Below are positions 25,678-35,498 of a DNA stretch of 64,000 nt, piece by piece. The notes under the pieces are model-generated. The model was not told where the DNA came from. It was given only the letters and a program-made list of their open reading frames with translations, and made no database searches. This DNA is from Veillonella parvula (GTDB taxonomy: Bacteria > Bacillota > Negativicutes > Veillonellales > Veillonellaceae), in contig NZ_LR778174.1 in the NCBI RefSeq assembly GCF_902810435.1, positions 124,001 through 188,000 of the forward strand. Direction: 5' to 3'. Position numbers and translations under genes: made by a program. Each line of letters begins with the position of its first letter. Position 1 is the stretch's first letter.

Positions 25678-25867
25678 ACTTAATTGTGTGATATCGATAT
25701 AATAAAACTATAGTTAATGACCGATTTATGTTGTATCCATTGATATAACATTTGGCCATATATTTGGTATTATCGGTGAAAGTTGCTTCTATCATTCGTG
25801 TTTCTATATAGGTTCATTAAAAAATCTGAGTTAAGCACATCAACTTTCACAGAACATGGAGGTTATT

Positions 25868-27055
25868 ATGAGAAAGCACATTAAAAACAATGTTTCTTGG
25901 GTTGGCAAAATCGACTGGGAATTGCAAGAATTCCACGGTTCTGACTACAGCATTAATAATGGTTCTAGCCAAAATGCGTACTTGATTGAAGAGGAGAAGA
26001 CTGTCCTCATCGATACTGTGTGGAAACCTCATTCCTCCGAGTTCATTGATAATTTGGAATCTGAAATCGATTTGAATAAGATTGATTTCATCGTATGTAA
26101 TCACGGCGAAGTAGATCATAGTGGTTCTTTGCCTGCGTTGATGGAAAAAATACCTAATACGCCAATTTATTGTACCGAAAATGCAGTTAAGTCCTTGGTT
26201 GGTCAATATCATCACCCTGAATGGAATTTCAAAACTGTTAAAACTGGTGACTCCGTAGATATCGGGAACGATAAATCCTTGGTATTCGTAGAAATGCGCA
26301 TGCTTCACTGGCCTGATTCCATGGCGACTTATATGACAGGGGATAATATCTTGTTCTCCAACGATGCATTTGGTCAGCATTTTGCCGTAGAAGAACTATG
26401 GGCGGATAAGGCCGATCAATGCCGTCTATGGGAAGAAGCGATGAAATATTACGCTAATATCTTGAATCCATTCTCTCCATTGGTAAAAGCTAAAGTTGAA
26501 GAAATTCAAAAGCTTAACTTGCCAATCGATATCATCGCTACTAGTCATGGCGCCATTTGGCGGAAAAATCCAATGCAAATCGTAGAAAAATACTATGAAT
26601 GGTCGCAAGCATATCAAGAGAATCAAATCACAATAGTATACGACACTATGTGGGACGGCACCAAGAAGTTGGCACATAAGATTGCTGAAGAAATTGCGAA
26701 ACAATCCCCTGATACACGTGTTAAGATTTTCAATATTAGTAAAACCAATAAAAATGACATCATGACAGAAGTCTTTAAGTCTAAAGCTATTGCTGTAGGG
26801 TCTCCAACAGTAGGTAATAGCGTATTATCTTCCGTAGCTGGTTGGCTCGATTTCTTGCGTGAGTTGAAATTTAAAAATAAAAAGGCTGCTGTATTTGGTA
26901 CCTATGGCTGGTCTGGTGAATCTACAAAGGTACTCCGTGAAGAGTTGACTAAATATGGATTCTCTGTAGTAGAACCTGAAATTAAATGCAACTGGAACCC
27001 AGAAGAATCCGATTTTAATAAAGCAGAAGCACTTGTAAGCGCCTTATTAGCATAA
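25868..27055 (+). CDS. Flavodiiron protein (A-type flavoprotein, oxygen/NO reductase)
   Basis: 395 residues from the ATG at 25868 with GGAGG upstream. The N-terminal beta-lactamase-like domain carries the di-iron ligand motif H79-x-E81-x-D83-H84 (CNHGEVDHSG), a further His in LHWPDSM and the ligand Asp in FSNDAFGQH. The C-terminal third is a flavodoxin domain (IVYDTMWDGTKKLAHKIAEE, then GSPTVGNSVL). It reduces O2 to water or NO to N2O in the cytoplasm, a usual protection in anaerobes, taking electrons from rubredoxin or similar donors. Single gene. Confidence 0.93.
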   Translation: MRKHIKNNVSWVGKIDWELQEFHGSDYSINNGSSQNAYLIEEEKTVLIDTVWKPHSSEFIDNLESEIDLNKIDFIVCNHGEVDHSGSLPALMEKIPNTPIYCTENAVKSLVGQYHHPEWNFKTVKTGDSVDIGNDKSLVFVEMRMLHWPDSMATYMTGDNILFSNDAFGQHFAVEELWADKADQCRLWEEAMKYYANILNPFSPLVKAKVEEIQKLNLPIDIIATSHGAIWRKNPMQIVEKYYEWSQAYQENQITIVYDTMWDGTKKLAHKIAEEIAKQSPDTRVKIFNISKTNKNDIMTEVFKSKAIAVGSPTVGNSVLSSVAGWLDFLRELKFKNKKAAVFGTYGWSGESTKVLREELTKYGFSVVEPEIKCNWNPEESDFNKAEALVSALLA

Positions 27056-27087
27056 TTACATATAATAAAGAAAGATTCTTGTTATAA

Positions 27088-27171
27088 AACCCCTATTTTT
27101 GATATGTACCCCCTTTACTGGATAATCAGTAAAAGGGGTATTTTCATGAAGAATAGGGGCCTTCTTTTTTT
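27088..27171 (+). terminator. Two-tier terminator after the flavodiiron gene
   Basis: Outer arms CCCCTATT / AATAGGGG enclose a second hairpin TACCCCCTTTACTG / CAGTAAAAGGGGTA; CTTTTTTTT follows the outer arm. Confidence 0.75.
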
Positions 27172-27597
27172 AAACATATACATAAAATATTAGTCAATAT
27201 AAATTGTATTTGTCATGTTTATTCTCATAACATTCTCGTTAGCGTTTTTTGGGGCACCGATTTGCATTGATAGATACTGGCGCTATAGAAATATAAAATT
27301 ATAATAAAATGTTAAGTTGTTGATTAAATATACAAAACAGTTTAATTCACATATAATTCATGAATTAAGTGTGAATGTGAATTAATGAGGATATAAGGTA
27401 TATTTTGCGTACTTATAAGGTGGTTATTTATTTATAAGTTATACAGTTTGTTATATGAGAAAAGTTTACAAAGTTGCGAAAAATTTAACTCATAAGGGGA
27501 AATAATGAGTAAAATTTATTTCCCTGTAAAGCTAGGAATAAAGCGGATTTTGATAGGTATAAAGACTTGGTAATTTGGTTTGTGTTAGAAAAAAGGG

Positions 27598-27626
27598 TTG
27601 TGTATATCGTAAAACTTTGATATGCT
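27598..27626 (+). promoter_or_regulatory. Promoter of the first adhesin gene
   Basis: TTGTGT (27598-27603), 17-base spacer, TATGCT (27621-27626). Confidence 0.5.
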
Positions 27627-27791
27627 ATGCGGGTAATCGACAATATAAATTTTTCTTAAACTGATTAGGGGTATTTCTTTATGCTAATTTAGAATATGCG
27701 CCTGTTCAGACCGAGGTGAGAGACGGAACATAGAGAGAATGAAAAATTGTATTGTAATTTGGATAATTTTTTAATTTAGTGAGGGTGTAAG

Positions 27792-29522
27792 ATGAGAGAA
27801 ATGAAACATTCCAAAAAATTAGCATTTGCTGTATTGGCTGCTGTCACTGCTGTTGGTGCGAATGTTAATCCAGTAGACGCTGCTTCTGTTGTAATGGACA
27901 ACACTAATGTTGTTACAGGTGCTAATAATGCAGTTGCGTATGGTAGTGGTAATACTGTAAAAGAATCTGATGCAAACTTCCGTGATCGTGATTATGAAAA
28001 TGAGCCAGATGATGCTACAAAGAGAACTGGTGACTGGAAAAGTAATTCTGTCGCTATAGGTGTTAACAATACTGCAGCAGGTACCTCTGCATTAGCAATG
28101 GGGAATTCTTCCAAAGCGTTGATGAATGAATCTATTGCTATTGGTCATTCTGCTGAAGCACAACGTACATGGTCTACCGCTATTGGTACTCGTGCAAAGG
28201 CTTCCGAAGTTCGCTCACAAGCTATTGGCTATGAAGCACTAGCGTCTGGCTATAAATCTAATGCGATTGGTTCTAGCGCACAAGCAACCAATAATCATTC
28301 TGTTGCTATGGGTTCCTCTGCTCTTGCATCTGGTGATCATGCTCAAGCATTTGGCGCTGGTGCACAGGCAACTAACGTGCGTTCTAATGCGTTTGGTTCT
28401 GATGCAAGTGCTACAGCTGACTATGCTATGGCGATTGGTGATCATGCAAATGCAACACATTTAAACTCTATCGCTTTAGGTACAGGTTCCACTACAAGCG
28501 AAGCTACAGCACAAAGTAGTGCAACAATCGCTGGTCATACGTTCGGTGGCTTTGCTGGCGTAGGTTCTGCTGCTAATGGTTCCGTGTCTGTAGGTAAAGT
28601 TGGTGCTGAGCGTCAAATTAAAAATGTTGCGGCTGGGGAAATCTCCGCTACTTCTACAGATGCTGTAAACGGTAGCCAATTATATTCCGTAGCTAATGAC
28701 TTACAAACACAAATCAACAATTCCACACCTGGCCAAATCAATAACAATATTAAGAACTTGACTAGTCGTGTTGGTACTGTTGAAAGACGCGTTAATAAAG
28801 TAGGTGCAGGTTCTGCTGCATTGGCTGCATTGCATCCATTGGACTTCAACCCAGATGACAAATGGACAATTGCTGCTGGTTATGGTCACTACCATAATGC
28901 TAACTCCGCTGCGTTGGGCGCATTCTACCGCCCTAACGAAGATACAATGTTCTCCGTTGGTGGCACTGTAGGTACTGGTGAAACTCAATTGAACGCAGGT
29001 GTATCTATTCGCCTAGGTAAACGTTCCCCTGAATCCCGTTCCCGCGTAGCTATGGGTCGTGAAATTGCTGAATTGAACGCACGTCTTCAAGATATGGAAA
29101 ACAAATATAATAACTTGTTACAAATCTTGACTCCACATGCAATTGATCCAAGCAAAACTGCTGAATTCCCAGACGTTCCTCGCAACCACTGGGCTTACCA
29201 ATATATTAGCCAATTGGCTGGTAATGGTATCCTTGTTGGCTACCCTGATGGCACATTCAAAGGCGATGTTAAGATGACTCGTTACGAATTCGCTACCATG
29301 TTGTACCGTGCACTTCAAAATGGTGCTCCTATTGACGAAAATATGAAACGTGCATTGAATGAATTCGGTCCTGAATTACAAAATATTCGTCTTAACCACT
29401 TCCGTGTTGATCGTATTTCTGGTGATGATAACGATCGTCATAAAACTGAACGTGTTCGCGTTAATAACGAACCTAAAAATGAACGTGACGTATACGGTTC
29501 CCGTATATACAATAATCAATAG
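27792..29522 (+). CDS. Trimeric autotransporter adhesin with C-terminal SLH domain (short)
   Basis: 576 residues. Signal peptide 1-31; YadA-type head of about ten 14-residue turns (AIGxxAxA pattern) at about 85-232; neck NVAAGEISATSTDAVNGSQLY (278-298); short coiled stalk; YadA membrane anchor (about 328-410, AGSAALAALHPLDFNPDDKW to LNAGVSIRLGK); coiled coil 415-446; then a single SLH domain (459-508, FPDVPRNHWAYQYI..GYPDGTF..MTRYEFATMLYRAL). Normal trimeric autotransporters stop at the end of the anchor; here the chain continues into a domain that in Negativicutes binds peptidoglycan from the periplasm. It lacks the extended signal peptide of its neighbour. Veillonella trimeric autotransporters are known biofilm and aggregation factors. 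Confidence 0.92.
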   Translation: MREMKHSKKLAFAVLAAVTAVGANVNPVDAASVVMDNTNVVTGANNAVAYGSGNTVKESDANFRDRDYENEPDDATKRTGDWKSNSVAIGVNNTAAGTSALAMGNSSKALMNESIAIGHSAEAQRTWSTAIGTRAKASEVRSQAIGYEALASGYKSNAIGSSAQATNNHSVAMGSSALASGDHAQAFGAGAQATNVRSNAFGSDASATADYAMAIGDHANATHLNSIALGTGSTTSEATAQSSATIAGHTFGGFAGVGSAANGSVSVGKVGAERQIKNVAAGEISATSTDAVNGSQLYSVANDLQTQINNSTPGQINNNIKNLTSRVGTVERRVNKVGAGSAALAALHPLDFNPDDKWTIAAGYGHYHNANSAALGAFYRPNEDTMFSVGGTVGTGETQLNAGVSIRLGKRSPESRSRVAMGREIAELNARLQDMENKYNNLLQILTPHAIDPSKTAEFPDVPRNHWAYQYISQLAGNGILVGYPDGTFKGDVKMTRYEFATMLYRALQNGAPIDENMKRALNEFGPELQNIRLNHFRVDRISGDDNDRHKTERVRVNNEPKNERDVYGSRIYNNQ

Positions 29523-29552
29523 AATTAACTTTTCTAGAGTTTGTAAAAACTC

Positions 29553-29590
29553 AAAACAGGATGTATCTTTTGATACATCCTGTTTTTTTA
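29553..29590 (+). terminator. Intrinsic terminator of the short adhesin
   Basis: AAAACAGGATGTATC / GATACATCCTGTTTT, 15-bp perfect stem, then TTTTT. Confidence 0.93.
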
Positions 29591-29718
29591 TCTAAAATGC
29601 TTTTGTATTATATGATATGTTTTTTTGAATATGTATTCTACTTTTAATCAAAAAAAGATATGTTAGATAAATGTCTCAATATCTGACAGAGCCTCTCTTA
29701 TACTTCTTTTCATATAAG

Positions 29719-29739
29719 TTTCATTATGTTATAATGAAA
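29719..29739. promoter_or_regulatory. Perfect 9-3-9 inverted repeat
   Basis: TTTCATTAT-GTT-ATAATGAAA, about 285 bases before the long adhesin gene. It is followed by A rather than T runs, so it is more likely an operator than a terminator. Confidence 0.4.
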
Positions 29740-30023
29740 TTTAAAAAAGACTGCCTTGATTTATATGGTTTTTCTGCGAAATTTTTACAAATCAAAGTAG
29801 CCTTATTTTGTTTTCTAGCACTATAAATAGAATTGCATAATAATTAAGATTTTGGGGTTCTTGAATTATTATAATAATAATAATGTAATAATGATTTTAA
29901 AATATATACTTACCTGTTTTTGAAGAGGTGTTTTTGGCAGAGAGTATATATCTTTTATCTTAATATATAGTGTATTTTTAGTGTAATTAGTTAGTGTAAC
30001 AGAAGAAATTTAGGAGGAGTGTT

Positions 30024-33000
30024 ATGAACCGGATTTATAAAGTCATTTGGAGTCGGGTGAAAAAATGTTATGTGGTTGTTTCGGAATTTGCTAATAATCG
30101 TGGAAAAATCAGCGGAAGTGGTGGAACGAGTGCGCGTACTGTTTTATGTGCACTTGCATTGGCGGGAAGTATAGCACTGCCATTGAACACTGTTTATGCA
30201 GTAATTCCTGAAGGGACAGGATCAGGTATGTCATTGGGAAATGGAACTGAGACAGGATCTGATCCTAATAATGTGGCAATAGGCGGTTATGCTAAGGCTT
30301 TAGGTACAGTTGCTTTAGCGATAGGTGCTCATAGCAATTCTTCGGCTCAATATTCGACTGCTCTTGGTGGAGGCTCAAATGCTACGGCTCAAAATGCTAC
30401 TGCTATTGGTGGCGTAGCATATGCATCAGCTAAAAATGCAGTTGCTGTAGGTGCAAATGCTAAAGCTTCTGGAGAATATGCTGCTGCTATTGGTGGAGAC
30501 GCAAAAGCGGATAAGACTCATGCTATTGCTATTGGTAGCGTTGCTCATGCTCAAGAAGAATCTTCTTTGGCGATGGGAAGTTTAGCGAAAGCTACAAATA
30601 CCTATGCTTATGCAATTGGTGGTAATGCGCAGGCAAAGGGAAGATGGTCTATTGCTATGGGAACAAATGCGGTGGCTGAAGATGATGCTAGTGTGGCGAT
30701 TGGAACATGGTCAAATGCTACGAGTGGGCAGTCTGCAGCTGTTGGCTATCAAGCCAAAGCAAAAGCTTTAGGAGCAACGGCACTTGGTAGACTCACGAAT
30801 GTTACTGCAGTAGATGGCACTGCCATAGGGTCTTCGACTTCTGTTACTGGATTAAATGGTACCTCAATAGGTAATAAGGCTAACGTAACAGTAAAGAATG
30901 GTGTAGCTATCGGTAATGAAGCAAATGCAAAGAATGAAAATGCTGTAGCTATCGGTTCTGGATCTGAAACTGCAACAGCAGTTGGTACTACGTCTGAAAC
31001 GGTCAATGGAGAAATACATAATTTTGCAGGCATTAATCCTACTTCTACAGTAAGTGTTGGCAAGACAGGTGTAGAGCGTACCATTACTAACGTAGCAGCT
31101 GGACGTCTTTCTGCTACATCTACCGATGCTATAAATGGTAGCCAATTATATGCGGTGAATACTGAAGTGAATAAAGGCGTAGTGTATGCAGGTGATGTAA
31201 AGGCTGCAGGAGCTACGGATAATAAATTTATTCAAAGACTAGGTGCACAAACTAATGTTGTTGGCGGGGTAACAGATGTATCTAAATTGAGCGACAACAA
31301 TATTGGTGTGGTATCCGATGGAATAAATACGCTGAATGTTAAATTGGCTAAAGAACTTAACAATCTGACTAGTGTAACAACTGGTAATACGGTTATGAAT
31401 ACTGACGGTGTGACTATTACCGGAGGTCCAAAAATCGTAAAAGATGGTATTAATGCGGGGAACAAACAGATTACAGGCGTTGCTAGCGGTGGAGATGTCA
31501 TTACAAATGGTGCTAATATCGGAGATATCAACCGTATCGTTGATGCAAAGGATAAATACGTGACCGGTGGTACAGCAACTTATCAAGCTAATGGTGACGG
31601 CATTGCAAATCTAACCGGTACAAACGGTTTGACCGCTAATGTGACAGGCCTTAAAAATAACTTTGTTACAAGTGGTAGTGTATCCAATGATGGTAAAACT
31701 TTGACATTGGAACGTAACGATACAGGTAAAGTCAATGTTGATTTGAGTAATGTATTTACCGAAGTGGGAAAAGGGGACTATCGTTTGGTAGCAAACCCTG
31801 ATTTAAATAGCCAAGGTAAATATAAAGTTGACGGTGATGGCAACATGGTATTGACTGTAGCTAATGATAAAGGCGATAAAAAACAAGTTACATTGACAGA
31901 TATCGCATCCAAAGTACAACAAGATACCAATACAACAAATATCACAAATATCAATACTACTATTGCAAAAGGATTGAACTTCGCTGGTGATACTGGTACA
32001 GATATTAATAAGCAATTGGGTGATAAGTTATCTATTAAGGGTGGCGCTTCTGCGGACTTGACAGATAATAATATTGGTGTAGAATCTGATGGTACTCAAC
32101 TAAATGTTAAACTTAAAAAAGATATTAACTTAGGACCTGATGGTAGCTTGGCTATCAATGGGAAGACTTATGTCAATAAAGATGGTTTGAATGCGGGTGG
32201 TCAAAAAATTACTAATGTAGCAGCAGGTACTGCTGGAACTGATGCTGTCAATGTGGATCAATTAAATGCCGCAATTGGTGGTACAGCCAAAGCAACAACT
32301 GTAAAAGCTAAAGATGCTAACGTAACCGTTACAGAAGGAGTTAACGCTGCTGGCGGTAAAGAATATACAGTTGGATTAGGCGATAAGATTACTCTCGGTT
32401 CAGATGCTGATAAACAAGTCGTTATAGATGGTACTACTGGTACGATTACAGCTGGAAATAAGGTTACAATTCATGGTACAACAGGTGATATTAAGGCGGG
32501 AATAGTTAAAATAACTGGCGCCGGTACGGTAAATGAATTGACTAACCGTATATGGGATATCGATAATCCTACAGTTGTACATGGTCAAGCAGCAACAGAA
32601 GACCAATTAAAATATGTTAGTGACGGTGTAAAAAATAATAAAAATGATATTACAAATATCAATAAAACCATTGTAAAAGGCTTAAACTTCAAAGGTGACG
32701 ATACAACTGTTATCAATAAACAATTAGGTGAACAGTTAGATATCAAAGGTGGTGCCGATACTAATAAATTGTCTGATGACAATATTGGTGTAGTATCTGC
32801 AAATGGTGCGCTTAATGTTAAATTAGCAAAAGAATTGAAAAATCTGACTAGTGTAACTACCGGCGATACCGTTATGAATACGGATGGCTTGACTATAAAT
32901 GGTGGTCCTAAGATTCTTAAGAACGGCATCGATGCAGGCAATAAGAAGATTACTAATGTAGCGGCTGGTACTGATAATACGGATGCAGTAAATGTTGGTC

Positions 33001-34982
33001 AACTGAAAGACGCTATTGCAGCAGGTAAGACTATTCTTAAAGATGGTAAAAATACAACTGTTGAAGGTGATGGCTCAGCTGCTAATCCTTACAAAGTTAA
33101 TGTAAATGATGATCTAGTCCTTGGTAAGAAAGGTATTGATGGCAAAGACGGTTCCATCGGAGTTAACGGTAAAGATGGTTCAGCTGTTGTTATCAATGGT
33201 AAAGATGGATCTATTGGTTTGAATGGCAAGGATGGTAATAACGCTATTTCTATCAAGGGGGGCGACGGAAAATCTGGTATTGATGGCAAAAATATTACTC
33301 GCTTAGTAATCGAAGAAAAGAATGGCGACAAGCATGATGTTGCAACTTTAGATGACGGTATGAAGTATGGCGGAGATACAGGCGCTGTTATCAAGAAGAA
33401 ACTTAACGAACAAGTGAATGTAGTTGGTGGTATTACCGATGTAAGTAAATTGACTACTGATGACAATATCGGTGTTATATCCGATGGTGATAGCAACTTA
33501 AAAGTTCGTCTAGCTAAGGACTTGAAAGGTTTGAACAGCGTAACTACCGGTGATACTGTTATGAATACTGATGGATTGACTATTAATGGTGGTCCCAAGA
33601 TTGTTAAGACTGGTATCGATGCGGGTGGAAAGAAGATTACTAATGTCGCTGACGGTACTGATGTTACAGATGCAGTAAATGTGAGTCAATTGAGTAAAGC
33701 GGTAGCTGGTGCTACAACAAAACTAGAGAATGGTAAAAATACAACAGTAACTTCCATAACTAATAATGATGGATCTAAGACTTATAAAGTAAACCTCAAT
33801 GATGATATTACTCTTGGAACAGATCCTAATAAGCAAATTTCTATTAAGGGTTCTGAAGGAACAATACAAGCAGGTAAAGTAACTGTTAATGGCACAGCTG
33901 GTACAGTGAATAATTTGACTAATAAGACCTGGGACCCTGCTAACATAACTAGTGGTCAAGCGGCAACAGAAGACCAATTGAAGGCTGTAGCTAATGGGGC
34001 AGGTAAATACTCTTCCGTATCGGAAGGTAACAATATTAGCGTAATTAAAGGGACAAATGCAATTGGTGGTGTAGATTATAAAGTATCTGTAATCGATACA
34101 CCGACATTTAAATCTGTAACAACTGGTAATACCGTAATAAACAATAATGGCTTGACAATTAAGAATGGTCCTAGCATCACAGAAACTGGTATCAATGCAG
34201 GTAATAAGAAAATCACCAATGTTGCAGCAGGTACGTCTGATACGGATGCCGTTAATGTAAGTCAATTAAAAGAAATCGGTGGAAATATCAAGAATATTGA
34301 TAGTCGTATGAATAGGGTTGGTGCAGGGGCAGCCGCATTGGCAGCACTTCACCCTCTAGATTTCGATCCTGATGATAAATGGGATATCGCTGCAGGCTAT
34401 GGTAACTACAAAGATGCTCATGCAGCTTCAATCGGTGCATTCTATCGTCCAAATGAGGATACTCTATTTAGTGTAGGTGGTTCCTTCGGCGGCGGTGAAA
34501 ATATGTTGAACGCTGGTGTTAGCATGAAAATCGGTCAAGGCAATCATGTGTCTACTTCTAGAGTAGCAATGGCGAAAGAAATCAAAGATCTTCGTGCTGA
34601 GCTTGAAAATGTGAAGGGCATACTCATGAAGGTTTCTGAGGGGAAACAGCTCAACTCCTTGGATTTGGATAAGATGCAACTTTTCCCAGATATACCTGAA
34701 AATCATTGGGCATACGACTATGTGGCGACATTAGCAGGTAATGGTATTATTGTGGGGTATCCAGACGGTAAATTTGGTGGAGATCGTATGATGACTCGTT
34801 ATGAAATGGCTGCATTAATTTACAGGGCTATTCAAAACGGTGCTGTCGCCGATGATCAAATGGTTAGAGCGCTTAAAGAATTCCAACCAGAACTTGAACG
34901 TATTAGAGTAGATACTATTTCTAAACATAAAGATGGTACTCCTGATATTCAACGTGTTCGCGTTATTAAAGGTCGCGGTTAA
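30024..34982 (+). CDS. Trimeric autotransporter adhesin with ESPR and C-terminal SLH domain (long)
   Basis: 1652 residues. MNRIYKVIWSRVKKCYVVVSE is an extended signal peptide region (ESPR), followed by a hydrophobic core near 42-61. The head repeats (about 75-330) follow the AIGxxAxA pattern; the first neck (NVAAGRLSATSTDAINGSQLY) is near 355-375. The stalk repeats a unit of about 60 residues four times (SVTTGxTVMNTDGLTI..GGPKI..GI.AGNKKITNVAAGT..TDAVNVxQL). Residues about 1037-1090 are a KDG/Gly-rich stretch. The anchor is at about 1430-1500, and an SLH domain follows at about 1554-1606. Anchor and SLH parts closely resemble the upstream adhesin, suggesting recombination or duplication of the 3' ends. 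Surface adhesin; ligand unknown. Confidence 0.93.
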   Translation: MNRIYKVIWSRVKKCYVVVSEFANNRGKISGSGGTSARTVLCALALAGSIALPLNTVYAVIPEGTGSGMSLGNGTETGSDPNNVAIGGYAKALGTVALAIGAHSNSSAQYSTALGGGSNATAQNATAIGGVAYASAKNAVAVGANAKASGEYAAAIGGDAKADKTHAIAIGSVAHAQEESSLAMGSLAKATNTYAYAIGGNAQAKGRWSIAMGTNAVAEDDASVAIGTWSNATSGQSAAVGYQAKAKALGATALGRLTNVTAVDGTAIGSSTSVTGLNGTSIGNKANVTVKNGVAIGNEANAKNENAVAIGSGSETATAVGTTSETVNGEIHNFAGINPTSTVSVGKTGVERTITNVAAGRLSATSTDAINGSQLYAVNTEVNKGVVYAGDVKAAGATDNKFIQRLGAQTNVVGGVTDVSKLSDNNIGVVSDGINTLNVKLAKELNNLTSVTTGNTVMNTDGVTITGGPKIVKDGINAGNKQITGVASGGDVITNGANIGDINRIVDAKDKYVTGGTATYQANGDGIANLTGTNGLTANVTGLKNNFVTSGSVSNDGKTLTLERNDTGKVNVDLSNVFTEVGKGDYRLVANPDLNSQGKYKVDGDGNMVLTVANDKGDKKQVTLTDIASKVQQDTNTTNITNINTTIAKGLNFAGDTGTDINKQLGDKLSIKGGASADLTDNNIGVESDGTQLNVKLKKDINLGPDGSLAINGKTYVNKDGLNAGGQKITNVAAGTAGTDAVNVDQLNAAIGGTAKATTVKAKDANVTVTEGVNAAGGKEYTVGLGDKITLGSDADKQVVIDGTTGTITAGNKVTIHGTTGDIKAGIVKITGAGTVNELTNRIWDIDNPTVVHGQAATEDQLKYVSDGVKNNKNDITNINKTIVKGLNFKGDDTTVINKQLGEQLDIKGGADTNKLSDDNIGVVSANGALNVKLAKELKNLTSVTTGDTVMNTDGLTINGGPKILKNGIDAGNKKITNVAAGTDNTDAVNVGQLKDAIAAGKTILKDGKNTTVEGDGSAANPYKVNVNDDLVLGKKGIDGKDGSIGVNGKDGSAVVINGKDGSIGLNGKDGNNAISIKGGDGKSGIDGKNITRLVIEEKNGDKHDVATLDDGMKYGGDTGAVIKKKLNEQVNVVGGITDVSKLTTDDNIGVISDGDSNLKVRLAKDLKGLNSVTTGDTVMNTDGLTINGGPKIVKTGIDAGGKKITNVADGTDVTDAVNVSQLSKAVAGATTKLENGKNTTVTSITNNDGSKTYKVNLNDDITLGTDPNKQISIKGSEGTIQAGKVTVNGTAGTVNNLTNKTWDPANITSGQAATEDQLKAVANGAGKYSSVSEGNNISVIKGTNAIGGVDYKVSVIDTPTFKSVTTGNTVINNNGLTIKNGPSITETGINAGNKKITNVAAGTSDTDAVNVSQLKEIGGNIKNIDSRMNRVGAGAAALAALHPLDFDPDDKWDIAAGYGNYKDAHAASIGAFYRPNEDTLFSVGGSFGGGENMLNAGVSMKIGQGNHVSTSRVAMAKEIKDLRAELENVKGILMKVSEGKQLNSLDLDKMQLFPDIPENHWAYDYVATLAGNGIIVGYPDGKFGGDRMMTRYEMAALIYRAIQNGAVADDQMVRALKEFQPELERIRVDTISKHKDGTPDIQRVRVIKGRG

Positions 34983-35103
34983 TAGAATCGAAAGATTTTC
35001 ATATGAAAAAAATCTGTTTTATTGTGATTGGATGTCCAATGATAGGGCGTAAGTATATCATTTATAACGTATAATTTTAAAAGTGTTTTAAAAAGATTTT
35101 GAG

Positions 35104-35150
35104 TTATGTCTCCTTATATGTATAATACTACTATTAAGGAGACATAATTT
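35104..35150 (+). terminator. Probable terminator of the long adhesin
   Basis: TTATGTCTCCTTA (35104-35116) pairs perfectly with TAAGGAGACATAA (35135-35147); TTTATTTTG follows. Confidence 0.65.
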
Positions 35151-35405
35151 ATTTTGTCTATCCGTCAAATATTACAATTTTATCTTACGAGTATTCTTTG
35201 GCATCAATCATTTTATGGTTGGTGTCATTCTTTTTGATTAAAAATAGAATACGTAATATAAATCTATCAATATGGCGTAGTTGATAACTTATTTGTCTCA
35301 ATAGTTTTATCTTGTTATTAGTTTCTTCTGTGTATATATTATGGTACTACATATGAGATCCTCTTTATAGATATTATAATTTCATATAATATTTATGTAA
35401 TTATA

Positions 35406-35434
35406 TTGCAAATAAATACATATAGGTGTATAAT
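35406..35434 (+). promoter_or_regulatory. Promoter of the 35.5 kb GNAT gene
   Basis: TTGCAA, 17-base spacer, TATAAT (35429-35434). A CTTTCAC heptamer begins three bases after the -10. Confidence 0.75.
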
Positions 35435-35498
35435 TACTTTCACAAAGTGAATTAATATACGTAGTTTGTGAATAAAATATAGATATGAGGGAAAGACC

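Larger units (their letters stand above)
25559..25867. other. Intergenic region before the flavodiiron gene
   Basis: 309 bases containing a long bulged terminator hairpin, an 18-bp palindrome at 25660, a TATAAT at about 25697 and two GTGAAAG heptamers (25776 and 25844). Confidence 0.6.
27056..27791. other. Long intergenic region before the first adhesin
   Basis: 736 bases. The left part is a two-tier terminator; the middle is A+T rich with no credible ORF; a promoter is at 27598. The leader of about 155 bases before the 27792 start is long but I see no known riboswitch in it. Confidence 0.6.
29523..30023. other. Intergenic region between the two adhesins
   Basis: 501 bases, very A+T rich. 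It holds the terminator at 29553, a perfect 9-3-9 inverted repeat at 29719 and a looser CTTGATTT/AAATCAAAG pair further on. No convincing promoter or ORF; the adhesin at 30024 has GGAGGAG before its start. Confidence 0.55.
34983..35498. other. Intergenic region after the long adhesin
   Basis: 516 bases without a supported gene. Contents: a 13-bp inverted repeat at 35104-35147 that is the best terminator candidate, a promoter at 35406, and a CTTTCAC heptamer at 35437. A 27-codon TTG frame at 35154 is not supported. Confidence 0.6.

Noticed and set aside
33121-33295. Collagen-like domain in the long adhesin
   Set aside because: Glycine spacing breaks phase repeatedly (for example at SAVVINGKDG), so a true Gly-X-Y triple helix is unlikely; described as a KDG-rich stretch instead.
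33089-33598. Long minus-strand open frame opposite the adhesin stalk
   Set aside because: Low-complexity Pro/Ser/Leu translation produced by the repeated stalk codons; no start signal.
35154-35237. 27-codon frame starting TTG after the long adhesin
   Set aside because: The nearest AAGGAG is part of the terminator stem and too far away; no recognisable sequence.
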